Below are positions 17,939-26,025 of a stretch of DNA of 64,000 bases, piece by piece; position 1 is the first letter of the stretch; the number at the start of each line of letters is the position of its first letter. Source of the stretch: Thermaurantimonas sp046295455 (GTDB taxonomy: Bacteria; Bacteroidota; Bacteroidia; Flavobacteriales; Schleiferiaceae); assembly GCA_046295455.1 (NCBI GenBank), contig JBKBNI010000007.1, positions 92,742-156,741 of the forward strand. Direction: 5' to 3'. A model generated the notes under the pieces. That model searched no databases. It saw nothing but the letters and a program-made list of their open reading frames with translations, and had not been told where the DNA came from. The position numbers and the translations under genes were made by a program.

Positions 17939-18886
17939 ATGGTTCGGTTTGTACTGCTAATCTTTTGTCTATTGTATTCACTAAATCTGTTTTCTCAGGA
18001 ATATACCTATGGTCTGGTGCTTCATGGAGGTGCTGGTAATATGAGGCTCAAGAATCAACCTGAGAAAGCTCGAATGTATATAAACAGTCTTCAGGCTGCC
18101 CTTGACAGCGGATACCGTATGCTTCAAATGGGATTTTCTTCTGAAGAAGTGGTTGTCGCCGTGGTGACACTTTTAGAAAACGATTCTCTCTTCAACGCGG
18201 GCAGAGGTGCCGTACTTACCCATCAAGGGATTGCCGAGCTTGATGCTTCCCTTATGACCGGCCATGATCAGAATGCGGGTGCAGTCTGTGGAGTCAAACA
18301 AATTAAAAATCCAATTCTTGCCGCACAATATGTAAAAAACCACAGCGAACATGTAATGCTGTCCGGAAGGGGCGCTGAGCAGTTCGCTATTGTTCAGGGA
18401 TTGGATACCGTGCCAAATTCGTATTTTATCACCGAAGAAGTTCGTCGCAAATGGATCGAAGCGTCCCAAAGTGAAAAATTTGGAACGGTTGGATGCGTAG
18501 CTCTTGACCGTAAGGGCAATTTGGCCGCAGGGACTTCTACCGGAGGTATGATGATGAAAAAGTTTGGCCGGATCGGTGATGCACCCATCATTGGAGCGGG
18601 CACCTTCGCCAAAAATGGTCTGATTGCAGTAAGCTGTACCGGTCATGGAGAATATTTCATTCGCACGTCGGCGGCTTACCAGATCGCTGCCCGTATAGAA
18701 TATGGAAAGCAAAAGCCCACCAAAGCCATACGCGAAACCCTGAAAACAATAAAAGAATTGGGTGGAACCGGCGGTGTCATTGCAATTGACTCAAAAGGGA
18801 ATATATACCACGAATACACCACTGAAGGAATGTTCCGGGCAGGACGAAATAGTCGCGGGGATTCGTTCGTAAAAATTTATGAATGA
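17939..18886 (+). CDS. Isoaspartyl peptidase/plant-type L-asparaginase
   Basis: 315 residues, an N-terminal nucleophile hydrolase. A signal peptide (MVRFVLLIFCLLYSLNLFS) puts it in the periplasm. YGLVLHGGAGN begins the alpha subunit, NAGRGAV and ELDASLM are family blocks, and the self-cleavage/nucleophile site is GTVGCVALD with Thr183; the beta subunit has GTSTGGMMMK and IGAGTFA, and GTGGVIAID near the end. The family cleaves isoaspartyl dipeptides and asparagine after autocleavage. It stands alone between the divergent Mpo1-like gene and the convergent terC. Confidence 0.94.
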   Translation: MVRFVLLIFCLLYSLNLFSQEYTYGLVLHGGAGNMRLKNQPEKARMYINSLQAALDSGYRMLQMGFSSEEVVVAVVTLLENDSLFNAGRGAVLTHQGIAELDASLMTGHDQNAGAVCGVKQIKNPILAAQYVKNHSEHVMLSGRGAEQFAIVQGLDTVPNSYFITEEVRRKWIEASQSEKFGTVGCVALDRKGNLAAGTSTGGMMMKKFGRIGDAPIIGAGTFAKNGLIAVSCTGHGEYFIRTSAAYQIAARIEYGKQKPTKAIRETLKTIKELGGTGGVIAIDSKGNIYHEYTTEGMFRAGRNSRGDSFVKIYE

Positions 18887-18904
18887 TTTGTTATGTGCAA
18901 AATA

Positions 18905-19651
18905 TCAAATCCTCCGGCGAATTTGGCTTTCGGAAGGTTTCGATTGATTTTTTAAGACTTTGATGTTAAGCAATTCGACAAAAACAGAAAACGCCATTGC
19001 GAAGTAAATGTAGCCTTTGGGTATCCCCTGATCCAGGCCCTCCATGAGGAGAGATACTCCAATGAGCAGTAAAAAACTGAGCGCAAGAATCTTGATCGTT
19101 GGATGTCGCTCTACGAAACTGCTTATCGAGTGCATGGACACCATCATCACTCCCACTGCTATCACGATGGCTGTAATCATGACCCATACCCGGTCAGCCA
19201 TGCCAATCGCGGTAATAACACTGTCTAATGAAAAAACAATATCGAGGAGCAGAATCTGCACGATTACTGACGTGAAGGTTACTGTCTTGATGGATGAAGC
19301 GGGTAAATCAGAGTTTCCCTCCAGCTTGTGATGAATTTCGCTTGTGCTTTTGTATATCAAAAACAGCCCACCTGAGAGTAAAATCAGGTCGCGACCGGAA
19401 ATTCCGCGAGTTTCATCTCCCAAAAATCCAAACGGTAGCTCAAACAGAGGGCGGGTGAGGTTCATCATCCACTGCAGCGAGAGGAGTAACATAATCCGAA
19501 GACCCATGGCCAGTATTAGCCCTAACTGCCTTGCTTTTGCCTGCTGTTCTTTTGGGAGTTTTGAGGATAATATACTGATAAAGATGATGTTGTCAATGCC
19601 CAGTACGATTTCTAAAACCGTAAGGGTAATGAGGGATGCAGCAATTTCCAT
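18905..19651 (-). CDS. TerC family integral membrane protein
   Basis: 248 residues from the ATG at 19651; a TTG at 19681 would add ten residues, but the -7 box at 19679-19686 overlaps that codon, so the ATG is preferred. TLTVLEIVLGIDNIIFISIL is the TerC hallmark near the N-terminus and a second acidic helix LLDIVFSLDSVITAIGM follows; about seven membrane helices are visible, with a basic tail. TerC proteins (Alx, MeeF, YceF type) are linked to manganese export at the inner membrane; the name from tellurite resistance is not evidence of that trait. It converges on the isoaspartyl peptidase gene 18 bases away. Confidence 0.93.
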   Translation of the reverse strand: MEIAASLITLTVLEIVLGIDNIIFISILSSKLPKEQQAKARQLGLILAMGLRIMLLLSLQWMMNLTRPLFELPFGFLGDETRGISGRDLILLSGGLFLIYKSTSEIHHKLEGNSDLPASSIKTVTFTSVIVQILLLDIVFSLDSVITAIGMADRVWVMITAIVIAVGVMMVSMHSISSFVERHPTIKILALSFLLLIGVSLLMEGLDQGIPKGYIYFAMAFSVFVELLNIKVLKNQSKPSESQIRRRI

Positions 19652-19678
19652 GGAAAATTGTTGAATGAAATTCAAGCT

Positions 19679-19686
19679 CAAAAATA
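19679..19686 (-). promoter_or_regulatory. -7 box upstream of terC
   Basis: The minus strand reads TATTTTTG (TAnnTTTG), ending 27 bases before the ATG at 19651. No -33 TTG is seen at the normal distance. Confidence 0.45.
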
Positions 19687-20019
19687 TTGGTAGGCGTTAG
19701 TCTGAAAAAAGCTACTGAGTTGTGAAAGCAAAAATTTTTCGGCATACATTATTTTGGGTATAATTCTCACAAAATTTAACTTCTGTCGAGAAGCTACATG
19801 CCGGAGAATTTCTTTATTAACTCTATAAGATAAGTGTATTATAGCAGTAATTAAAATTCTAGTTGACGTACTATTCCAATCAAAACGAAATTTTTATCAA
19901 CTAAATCTCAATTGAAATTTAAAAACAAATCGTGTTTTTAAGCTGTACTTCTATACACCTTTTCTTAGATTAATAATAATTCAATACAAATTTTGGCTTT
20001 TATCATTCGAATTAAATTC
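19687..20019. other. Intergenic region, A+T rich, between divergent terC and the CoA-transferase gene
   Basis: About 330 bases without a credible reading frame on either strand. It is very A+T rich with short runs of A and T. Apart from the promoter boxes at both edges I see no hairpin with a T-run, no repeat and no RNA gene. Confidence 0.6.
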
Positions 20020-20027
20020 TACTTTTG
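20020..20027 (+). promoter_or_regulatory. -7 box upstream of the CoA-transferase/amidotransferase operon
   Basis: TACTTTTG matches TAnnTTTG, 23 bases before the ATG at 20050. A TTTG at 19992-19995 lies 24 bases upstream, one base beyond the usual range. Confidence 0.55.
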
Positions 20028-20049
20028 TGACGTTATATGAATTTAAATA

Positions 20050-20763
20050 ATGATTAACAAAGCTGTTAAAGATGCTGAGGAAGCCATCAGGGGTCTGGCG
20101 CATGGAATGACTGTGATGTTTGGAGGTTTTGGCTTATGCGGAATCCCTGAAAACTGCATCTCGGCAATTCGTAATTCCGGAATCAAAAACCTGACCTGTA
20201 TCAGCAATAATGCAGGAGTGGATGATTTTGGGCTTGGTCTGCTTCTTCAGACGCGACAAATCAAGAAAATGATCGCCTCATACGTAGGCGAAAATGACGA
20301 ATTCGAACGACAAATGCTAAGCGGAGAGTTAGAGGTAGAACTCATTCCGCAGGGGACCTTGGCTGAGAGGTGCAGGGCCGCCGGTGCTGGAATTCCCGCA
20401 TTTTTTACTCCGGCGGGATATGGTACGGAAGTAGCTGAAGGAAAGGAAGTTCGCTTCTTTGGTGGCAAGGCATACATTCTAGAACATGCTTTCGATGCAC
20501 AGTTCGCCTTTGTCAAAGCATGGAAAGGAGATACAGCCGGAAACCTGATATACAAGGGTACAGCTTTGAACTTCAACCATGTAATGGCGATGGCCGGAAG
20601 AATTACAGTGGCCGAGGTAGAAGAGCTCGTCCCTGCAGGCCAATTGGACCCAAATTTTATACACACTCCGGGAATATTCGTACAGCGAATTTTCCAGGGC
20701 AAATCGTATGAAAAGCGCATCGAACAGCGCACCGTCAGAAAAAGGGAAAAAACATCCATTTGA
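20050..20763 (+). CDS. scoA: 3-oxoacid CoA-transferase subunit A
   Basis: 237 residues, the size of the ScoA/AtoD/PcaI alpha chain. FGGFGLCGIPEN near residue 25 is the family's oxyanion/CoA loop, followed by SNNAGVDDFGLG, the GTLAERCRAAGAGIPAFFTP block and a C-terminal FVQRIFQG. The enzyme moves CoA between succinyl-CoA and 3-oxoacids; the catalytic Glu is on the B chain. No B chain gene follows: 12 bases later comes a glutamine amidotransferase. So either ScoB is encoded elsewhere or the A chain has been recruited. Same direction and short spacing suggest co-transcription with the two genes downstream. Confidence 0.9.
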   Translation: MINKAVKDAEEAIRGLAHGMTVMFGGFGLCGIPENCISAIRNSGIKNLTCISNNAGVDDFGLGLLLQTRQIKKMIASYVGENDEFERQMLSGELEVELIPQGTLAERCRAAGAGIPAFFTPAGYGTEVAEGKEVRFFGGKAYILEHAFDAQFAFVKAWKGDTAGNLIYKGTALNFNHVMAMAGRITVAEVEELVPAGQLDPNFIHTPGIFVQRIFQGKSYEKRIEQRTVRKREKTSI

Positions 20764-20775
20764 ATCACTTTGATA

Positions 20776-21612
20776 ATGAAGAAGGCCTTTAGGGTGGCAA
20801 TATTGGATATGTATATCGGAGAGCCCAACCAGGGCAAAAAAGGAATACATAGCATTGTACAGGACTTTTGTGAAGAGCATGATTTAATCCCGGATATCAC
20901 GGAATACGATACCCGAGGATCCGCACATGTACCTGATCTGAATTATGACGCCTACATCTCTACCGGAGGTCCCGGTAGCCCGATCGAAAGCGAAGGAAGC
21001 GAATGGGAAAACGCTTATTTTGATTTTGTTGAAAAACTCAGAGCTCATAATCGCAGATTTTCAAACAAAAAACTATTGTTTCTCATTTGTCACAGTTTTC
21101 AAATTTTTGTCAGACATTATGGTCTGGGAAAGCTTTCGAAGCGTAAATCGACTTCTTTCGGAATATTCCCGATTCATAAGACCTCGGAGGGGAAAAACGA
21201 CCGCTATCTGGCAGAATTACCGGATCCCTTCTGGGCGGTAGATAGTCGCGATTATCAAATCACTGAGCCTAATGAAGTAGCCCTGAATCTGATGGGGAGC
21301 GCCATCCTCGCCATTGAGAAGCTAAGACCTCAGGTCAAGCTGGAGAGAGCGGTCATGTGCATGCGATTTGATGATCACATCTTTGGTACTCAATTCCATC
21401 CGGAAGCTAATGTAGAAGGAATGCTGAGCTATCTGCACAATCCTGAGAAGAAAAAGTATATCATCGAAACCTATGGTGAAGAGAAATATTACGATATGCT
21501 CAAAAGGATAAATGACTCGGATAAAATTATACTTACCCGCAATACCGTCATCATGTCTTTTTTAAAAGAGGCATATGAAATAAAACAAAAAAGCAGAAAG
21601 GAATATGCATAA
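20776..21612 (+). CDS. Class I glutamine amidotransferase (GMP synthase-like), stand-alone
   Basis: 278 residues from the ATG at 20776 (a TTG two codons earlier is ignored). The class I amidotransferase triad is complete: nucleophile Cys105 in LICHSFQIF, and His208 and Glu210 in GTQFHPEAN; the STGGPGSP turn and DSRDYQIT fit the fold. It should release ammonia from glutamine. There is no synthetase domain, but the next gene, which overlaps by 8 bases, encodes an ATP-grasp-like protein, a natural ammonia acceptor. About 65 residues after the His-Glu motif are extra to the minimal domain. The acceptor substrate is unknown. Confidence 0.85.
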   Translation: MKKAFRVAILDMYIGEPNQGKKGIHSIVQDFCEEHDLIPDITEYDTRGSAHVPDLNYDAYISTGGPGSPIESEGSEWENAYFDFVEKLRAHNRRFSNKKLLFLICHSFQIFVRHYGLGKLSKRKSTSFGIFPIHKTSEGKNDRYLAELPDPFWAVDSRDYQITEPNEVALNLMGSAILAIEKLRPQVKLERAVMCMRFDDHIFGTQFHPEANVEGMLSYLHNPEKKKYIIETYGEEKYYDMLKRINDSDKIILTRNTVIMSFLKEAYEIKQKSRKEYA

Positions 21613-22807
21613 GAAATACAGAGAGTCCTTTAATGCAAAGTACTCAACCGAATTATACCAAAAATTTCTCAACCGGATATACTCAGATTTCCAGTACAAA
21701 ATACCCTTTCGAGTGGCTGAAAGTCCTGTTTTTTTTTCAGCTGCAGAGAAAAAAAATTTTATGGATGCTGCCGAAGATATCCTTTCTCAGGTGCTTTCAT
21801 TGGATTTGGATAATATTTCGGGTGGCAATATACCATCGGACAGACGCGTACCAGGTGACGAAGGCAAGCCGCATTTTATTGCCATCGATTTTGGTCTGAC
21901 GGTAGATTCGCTAGGAAACATTCACCCCAAGCTCATCGAGCTGCAAGGATTTCCATCGCTATTTTACTATCAGCCCTGGATATTCAGCCATTATAAAAAT
22001 CACTATAACCTTCCAGATCATTTGTCTCCATTTTTCTGTGAGAATGGAGAACATCAATACTATGAATACCTTCAGAATATAATTGTAGGAGATTGCGATA
22101 AAGAAAATGTCATATTGCTTGAAATAGAGCCGGAAAAACAAAACACTGCCATTGATTTTTTTGTAACAAAAAAAGTATTGGGTATCGAATATGTATGCCT
22201 CACCCAGCTGAGTACAAAGGGAGATAAAATATTTTACAAAAAAGGCGGAAAAGAAATACAAGTCAAGCGTATTTATAATCGGATTATTTTTGATGAATTG
22301 GATCAAAGAAAGGATCTGCAGTATGCCATTGATTTCCAAAAGTCCTATGACGTAAAGTGGATCACCCATCCAAATTGGTTTTTTAAAATTTCAAAGATCC
22401 TTTTGCCTCACATACAAAGCCAGTATTCTCCAAAATGTATCAGGCTTTCGGACTTAAAAGAAATTCCTGAAAATCTTGAGGATTTTGTACTAAAACCTCT
22501 GTTTAGCTTTTCGGGCAGTGGGGTTGTCTTCCACGTGCGTAAAGCAGATATTGACGCCATACCTGATGACCAACGCGACAACTTTGTCTTGCAGGAGAAG
22601 GTCACCTATGCCGAATTAATCACTGACCCGGGAGACGTTCAAAAATCAAAGGCCGAATTCAGGTTGCTCTATGTGTGGCCCGAACATCTTGAAAGACCTG
22701 TTCCGGTGATCAATCTGATGCGATTGAGTAAGGGTGAGATGATCGGGGTTAAGTATAATAAAAACAAAACTTGGGTAGGCGGTACGATAGGTTTATTTGA
22801 GCAATAA
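21605..22807 (+). CDS. ATP-grasp-like protein, probable partner of the amidotransferase
   Basis: 400 residues, not a family I can name with certainty. The middle has FIAIDFGLTVDSLGNIHPKLIELQG, reminiscent of the metal/substrate part of glutathionylspermidine-type ligases. Later DFVLKPLFSFSGSGVVF resembles an ATP-grasp phosphate-binding loop, and the end has AEFRLLYVW, then a conserved-looking Asn/Arg pair in VINLMRLSKGEM, as expected of ATP-grasp metal ligands. The start lies 8 bases inside the amidotransferase gene, so the two are surely co-translated. I infer an ATP-dependent ligase using ammonia from that partner; product unknown. It converges on the LysE-type exporter with a 15-base overlap. 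Confidence 0.55.
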   Translation: MHKKYRESFNAKYSTELYQKFLNRIYSDFQYKIPFRVAESPVFFSAAEKKNFMDAAEDILSQVLSLDLDNISGGNIPSDRRVPGDEGKPHFIAIDFGLTVDSLGNIHPKLIELQGFPSLFYYQPWIFSHYKNHYNLPDHLSPFFCENGEHQYYEYLQNIIVGDCDKENVILLEIEPEKQNTAIDFFVTKKVLGIEYVCLTQLSTKGDKIFYKKGGKEIQVKRIYNRIIFDELDQRKDLQYAIDFQKSYDVKWITHPNWFFKISKILLPHIQSQYSPKCIRLSDLKEIPENLEDFVLKPLFSFSGSGVVFHVRKADIDAIPDDQRDNFVLQEKVTYAELITDPGDVQKSKAEFRLLYVWPEHLERPVPVINLMRLSKGEMIGVKYNKNKTWVGGTIGLFEQ

Positions 22808-23416
22808 CCCCTTGATAATAAGGAGTAGTCCAAAAATTCCCAATATGAGGCTGACAGCGGCATTCATGCGGTGCATGTGAGTTGGAGTCAAGTAATCCCG
22901 CATTTTTCTGGCAAAGATGATTTTGATGACATCTACTGAAAAATAGGTACCGATTGTGATTGAGAAATACAGAAGCATTTTTTGTATTTCATATTCATAT
23001 CTGTTTCCGATGATTACAATGCTTGTCATCCAATAGGCCAGCACACCTACGTTCATAAAATTAATCAAAAAACCTTTTATAAAATTTTTTCCATAGCTGC
23101 TTTGTATTTGTATTTGTATTTTTTCGCTTTGGAGGTTTCTTTTTTTGTAAAAAGAAAAGATCGCATATGCCAATATAATTAAACCTCCTACTATGTAGAT
23201 GGAATTGTTTCCGATGATGCTTTTTAATAACGGCTCGCTACCATAGAAAGCCAATAAAATAAGAAAAATATCTGAGAGAATCACACCTGTATTGAATACC
23301 AATGCTTTCCATGCGCCTCGATAAATGCTTGTTTCTATCAGTAGAACGAAGACCGGACCAATCATAAAACTCAAGGTAATTCCCAGCAAGACAGCTGCTG
23401 CGATTAGTTCGATCAC
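22793..23416 (-). CDS. LysE/RhtB family amino-acid exporter
   Basis: 207 residues from a GTG at 23416. The N-terminus (about residues 10-30, LLGITLSFMIGPVFVLLIETS) is the LysE/RhtB hallmark with its G-P-V-F turn, and about six hydrophobic helices are visible. The family exports amino acids or related metabolites across the inner membrane. The start overlaps the stop of the upstream coiled-coil gene (GTGA), placing it last in the xseA-rnr unit. It also converges with and overlaps the ATP-grasp-like gene by 15 bases; whether it exports that pathway's product is only a guess. Confidence 0.88.
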   Translation of the reverse strand: MIELIAAAVLLGITLSFMIGPVFVLLIETSIYRGAWKALVFNTGVILSDIFLILLAFYGSEPLLKSIIGNNSIYIVGGLIILAYAIFSFYKKRNLQSEKIQIQIQSSYGKNFIKGFLINFMNVGVLAYWMTSIVIIGNRYEYEIQKMLLYFSITIGTYFSVDVIKIIFARKMRDYLTPTHMHRMNAAVSLILGIFGLLLIIKGLLLK

Positions 23417-23835
23417 TCCGCTGCAGTATTTTTAATTTTCTGGCTTAATTCATCGACAATCTCTTCAAGTCTGGTGATTTTTTCTGATAGATTTTTATTT
23501 TCATTTTCAATTTTTTTGATAAGTTGATTTTTTTTGTCAATATCTGTATTCAATCTAAGAATGACTTGAGATTTTTCTTCAATTTCATTCGTAAGTTGAT
23601 TCACTCTATCGTTGAGATTTGAGATTTCGTCAGAGAGTTGCTTTTTGATTTTTTCATACTCCGAAGACTTAATATATGTGTATGTAATAAATATAAGAAA
23701 AGCACCTGAAAAAATGTAATTGGTAATTTTACCAGAGTAAACAGAGGATGCGTCAAAGAATCCAAAATAAATGGCAGCAAATATTGAAAGTGAGCCGACT
23801 ACGAGGGTTAATAGCTCAATTTTTTTTGAGTTCAT
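23413..23835 (-). CDS. Membrane protein with long coiled coil
   Basis: 140 residues from the ATG at 23835 (a TTG three codons earlier is less likely). Two membrane helices lie at about residues 7-25 (LLTLVVGSLSIFAAIYFGF) and 35-55. The rest, about residues 60-135, is a continuous coiled coil with repeated E-K-I-x-x-L and N-x-x-L heptads (SNLNDRVNQLTNEIEEK, KITRLEEIVDELSQKI). It has no enzymatic motif. It sits 36 bases behind rnr and overlaps the exporter gene. Function unknown; a membrane scaffold is the simplest reading. Confidence 0.75.
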   Translation of the reverse strand: MNSKKIELLTLVVGSLSIFAAIYFGFFDASSVYSGKITNYIFSGAFLIFITYTYIKSSEYEKIKKQLSDEISNLNDRVNQLTNEIEEKSQVILRLNTDIDKKNQLIKKIENENKNLSEKITRLEEIVDELSQKIKNTAAE

Positions 23836-23871
23836 CAATTTCAAATTTGAGCGAAAGTAAATCCAAAAAAT

Positions 23872-26025
23872 CTACTCAACAATGGAAAAATCGATTTGCT
23901 TTCGCTGTAAATCGGCTTTTTTTACTCTAACCTTGACTTTGTCACCGAGCTGGTATACTTTGCCCTTTCGGGTGCCTGTGATTTGATAGTTGTCTTCATC
24001 GTAGATGTAGAAGTCGCTTTTGAAGTCTCCGATTCGGATCATGCCTTCACATTTGCTTTCAGTAAGTTCTACATACACACCCCATTCTGTCACTCCAGAA
24101 ATCACTCCATCGAATATCTGGCCGATTTTGTCTGACAGATATTTGGTCATCATGTATTTGACAGAGGCTTTTTCGGCATCAGCAGCTAATTTTTCGCGTA
24201 AGGAAGCGTGTTTGCACCGATCTTCCCATTCATTTTTGTTTTTTGCTTCGCGACCTTCGAGGTGCAACTGAAGGATGCGATGTACCATCACATCTGGATA
24301 CCGCCTGATGGGAGATGTGAAGTGCGTGTAGTAGTCAAATCCGAGACCGTAATGCCCTCTGTTTTTTGTGCTGTACACGGCTTTGGCCATTGATCGTATT
24401 GCTAATGTTTCGATAAGATTTTGCTCGGGTTTTCCTTTTACTGATTCCAGCATGGAGTTTATGGTGTTTGTGATTTGCTTCCGGCTTGTAATCGTTAAAT
24501 TGTATCCGAATTTTGAGACAAAGTTTTTAAGCTCAAGGAGTTTTTCAGGGTCCGGATCATCGTGCACCCGATAGACCATTATTCGACCGGAAGCTTTACC
24601 TTCCGGGGTGCGGCCTACTTCCATAGCGACATACTTATTTGCCAGGAGCATAAATTCCTCAATGAGGTGATTGCTATCACCGATTCTTTTTTGGTACACA
24701 CCTACAGGATTGGCGTGTTTATCCAGTTTAAATTTAATTTCTGTCTTATCAAATCCGATAGAGCCGGCCTTAAAGCGCGCTTCCCTGAGTTTTTTAGCGA
24801 TGGAATCCAGTATTTTCAATTCATTGGCAAAGTCGCCTTTTCCTGTTTTTAAGATATCTTCTGCTTCCTCGTAGGTGAAACGTCGGTTGGAGTGAATGAC
24901 CGTGCGACCGAACCACTTGCCGTGAACCTTTCCCTCTTTATCCATTTCAAATATTGCTGAGAAGCAATACTTGTCTTCGTGAGGCCGGAGGGAGCAGAGA
25001 AAGTTTGACAATTTTTCGGGCAGCATTGGCACCACCCGATCTACAAGATAGACGGATGTACCTCTTCGGAAGGCCTCTTCGTCAAGCCTGGAGCCGGGTT
25101 TTACGTAGTGTGTCACGTCGGCAATATGTACGCCAATTTCGAAATGACCGTTTTCGAGGGCACGTAGCGAGAGTGCATCGTCAAAGTCTTTGGCATCTTC
25201 AGGGTCGATGGTAAAGGTGGTTATGCCCCTCATGTCACGACGTCGGTTTATTTCAGTGGCGTCTAATGCTTCCGGGATCTGCTCTGCCTCCAGTTCGACA
25301 TCGCGCGGAAATTCATAGGGAAGGTCGAATTCGGCCAGGATCGAATGAATTTCTGTTTCATGATCACCGGGTTGACCCAGGATTTTCACAATTTTTCCGA
25401 ATGGGCTGGAAGCCAGTTCCGGCCAGTCGGTCATTTCGACCAAGACCTTATCGCCGTTTTGAGCACCGTTACGATATTCTTCTCCTATGTAGAAGTCGGT
25501 GTAGACTTTCTTATTATCCGGCACTACAAATCCGTATTTCTTGCTTGCAGCCATATAGGTGCCTACGAATTCTTTTTTTGCACGCTGGAGTATAGAGGTC
25601 ACTTCACCGTGGGGAAGTCCCTTTTTGCGATAAGCATAGAGCATGATTTGTACCCTATCGCCATTGAGCGCATGGTTGAGACATTCCTTACTTATGAATA
25701 CATCCCGGCTCTGAGTACCATCGGGATTGGGATCTGGGATGAAGTATCCGTGACCTGCGGAAGTGATGTCAATTGTGCCAACAAGGTATTGATTTTCAAG
25801 CCTAAATGTATATTTTCCCTCTGAAGGGGACTCAATTTTTTTATCTTTGACCAGTTGGTCCAAACAAAGTCTGACCAGCGCGCGGTCTTCTTTGGATTTT
25901 ACTTCTATTCTTGAGCTTATTTGCTTGTAATTCAATTGTTTACTGGCTTCTTTGCTCAGAACTTTCAGGATTTTTTCTTTCAGATCGGACAGTTTATCCG
26001 TTTTAGAGTTTTTATTCTTGTTCAT
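23872..26025 (-). CDS. rnr: Ribonuclease R
   Basis: 717 residues. An N-terminal winged-helix-like part (KQLNYKQISSRIEVKSKEDRALVRLCLDQL) and two cold-shock domains precede the RNB catalytic domain, whose metal-binding block is TIDPEDAKDFDDALSL; HIADVTHYV, YLVDRVVPMLPEKLSN, HYGLGFDYYTHFTSPIRRYPD follow. The C-terminal S1 domain begins near residue 630 (GQIFDGVISGVTEWGVYVEL). It is a processive 3'-to-5' exoribonuclease that degrades structured RNA in the cytoplasm. Its start overlaps xseA by 14 bases. Confidence 0.97.
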   Translation of the reverse strand: MNKNKNSKTDKLSDLKEKILKVLSKEASKQLNYKQISSRIEVKSKEDRALVRLCLDQLVKDKKIESPSEGKYTFRLENQYLVGTIDITSAGHGYFIPDPNPDGTQSRDVFISKECLNHALNGDRVQIMLYAYRKKGLPHGEVTSILQRAKKEFVGTYMAASKKYGFVVPDNKKVYTDFYIGEEYRNGAQNGDKVLVEMTDWPELASSPFGKIVKILGQPGDHETEIHSILAEFDLPYEFPRDVELEAEQIPEALDATEINRRRDMRGITTFTIDPEDAKDFDDALSLRALENGHFEIGVHIADVTHYVKPGSRLDEEAFRRGTSVYLVDRVVPMLPEKLSNFLCSLRPHEDKYCFSAIFEMDKEGKVHGKWFGRTVIHSNRRFTYEEAEDILKTGKGDFANELKILDSIAKKLREARFKAGSIGFDKTEIKFKLDKHANPVGVYQKRIGDSNHLIEEFMLLANKYVAMEVGRTPEGKASGRIMVYRVHDDPDPEKLLELKNFVSKFGYNLTITSRKQITNTINSMLESVKGKPEQNLIETLAIRSMAKAVYSTKNRGHYGLGFDYYTHFTSPIRRYPDVMVHRILQLHLEGREAKNKNEWEDRCKHASLREKLAADAEKASVKYMMTKYLSDKIGQIFDGVISGVTEWGVYVELTESKCEGMIRIGDFKSDFYIYDEDNYQITGTRKGKVYQLGDKVKVRVKKADLQRKQIDFSIVE

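Noticed and set aside
20247..20900. Long open frame antisense to the CoA-transferase gene
   Set aside because: It is a mirror of the coding bias of scoA and the next gene; the sense proteins have full family motifs.
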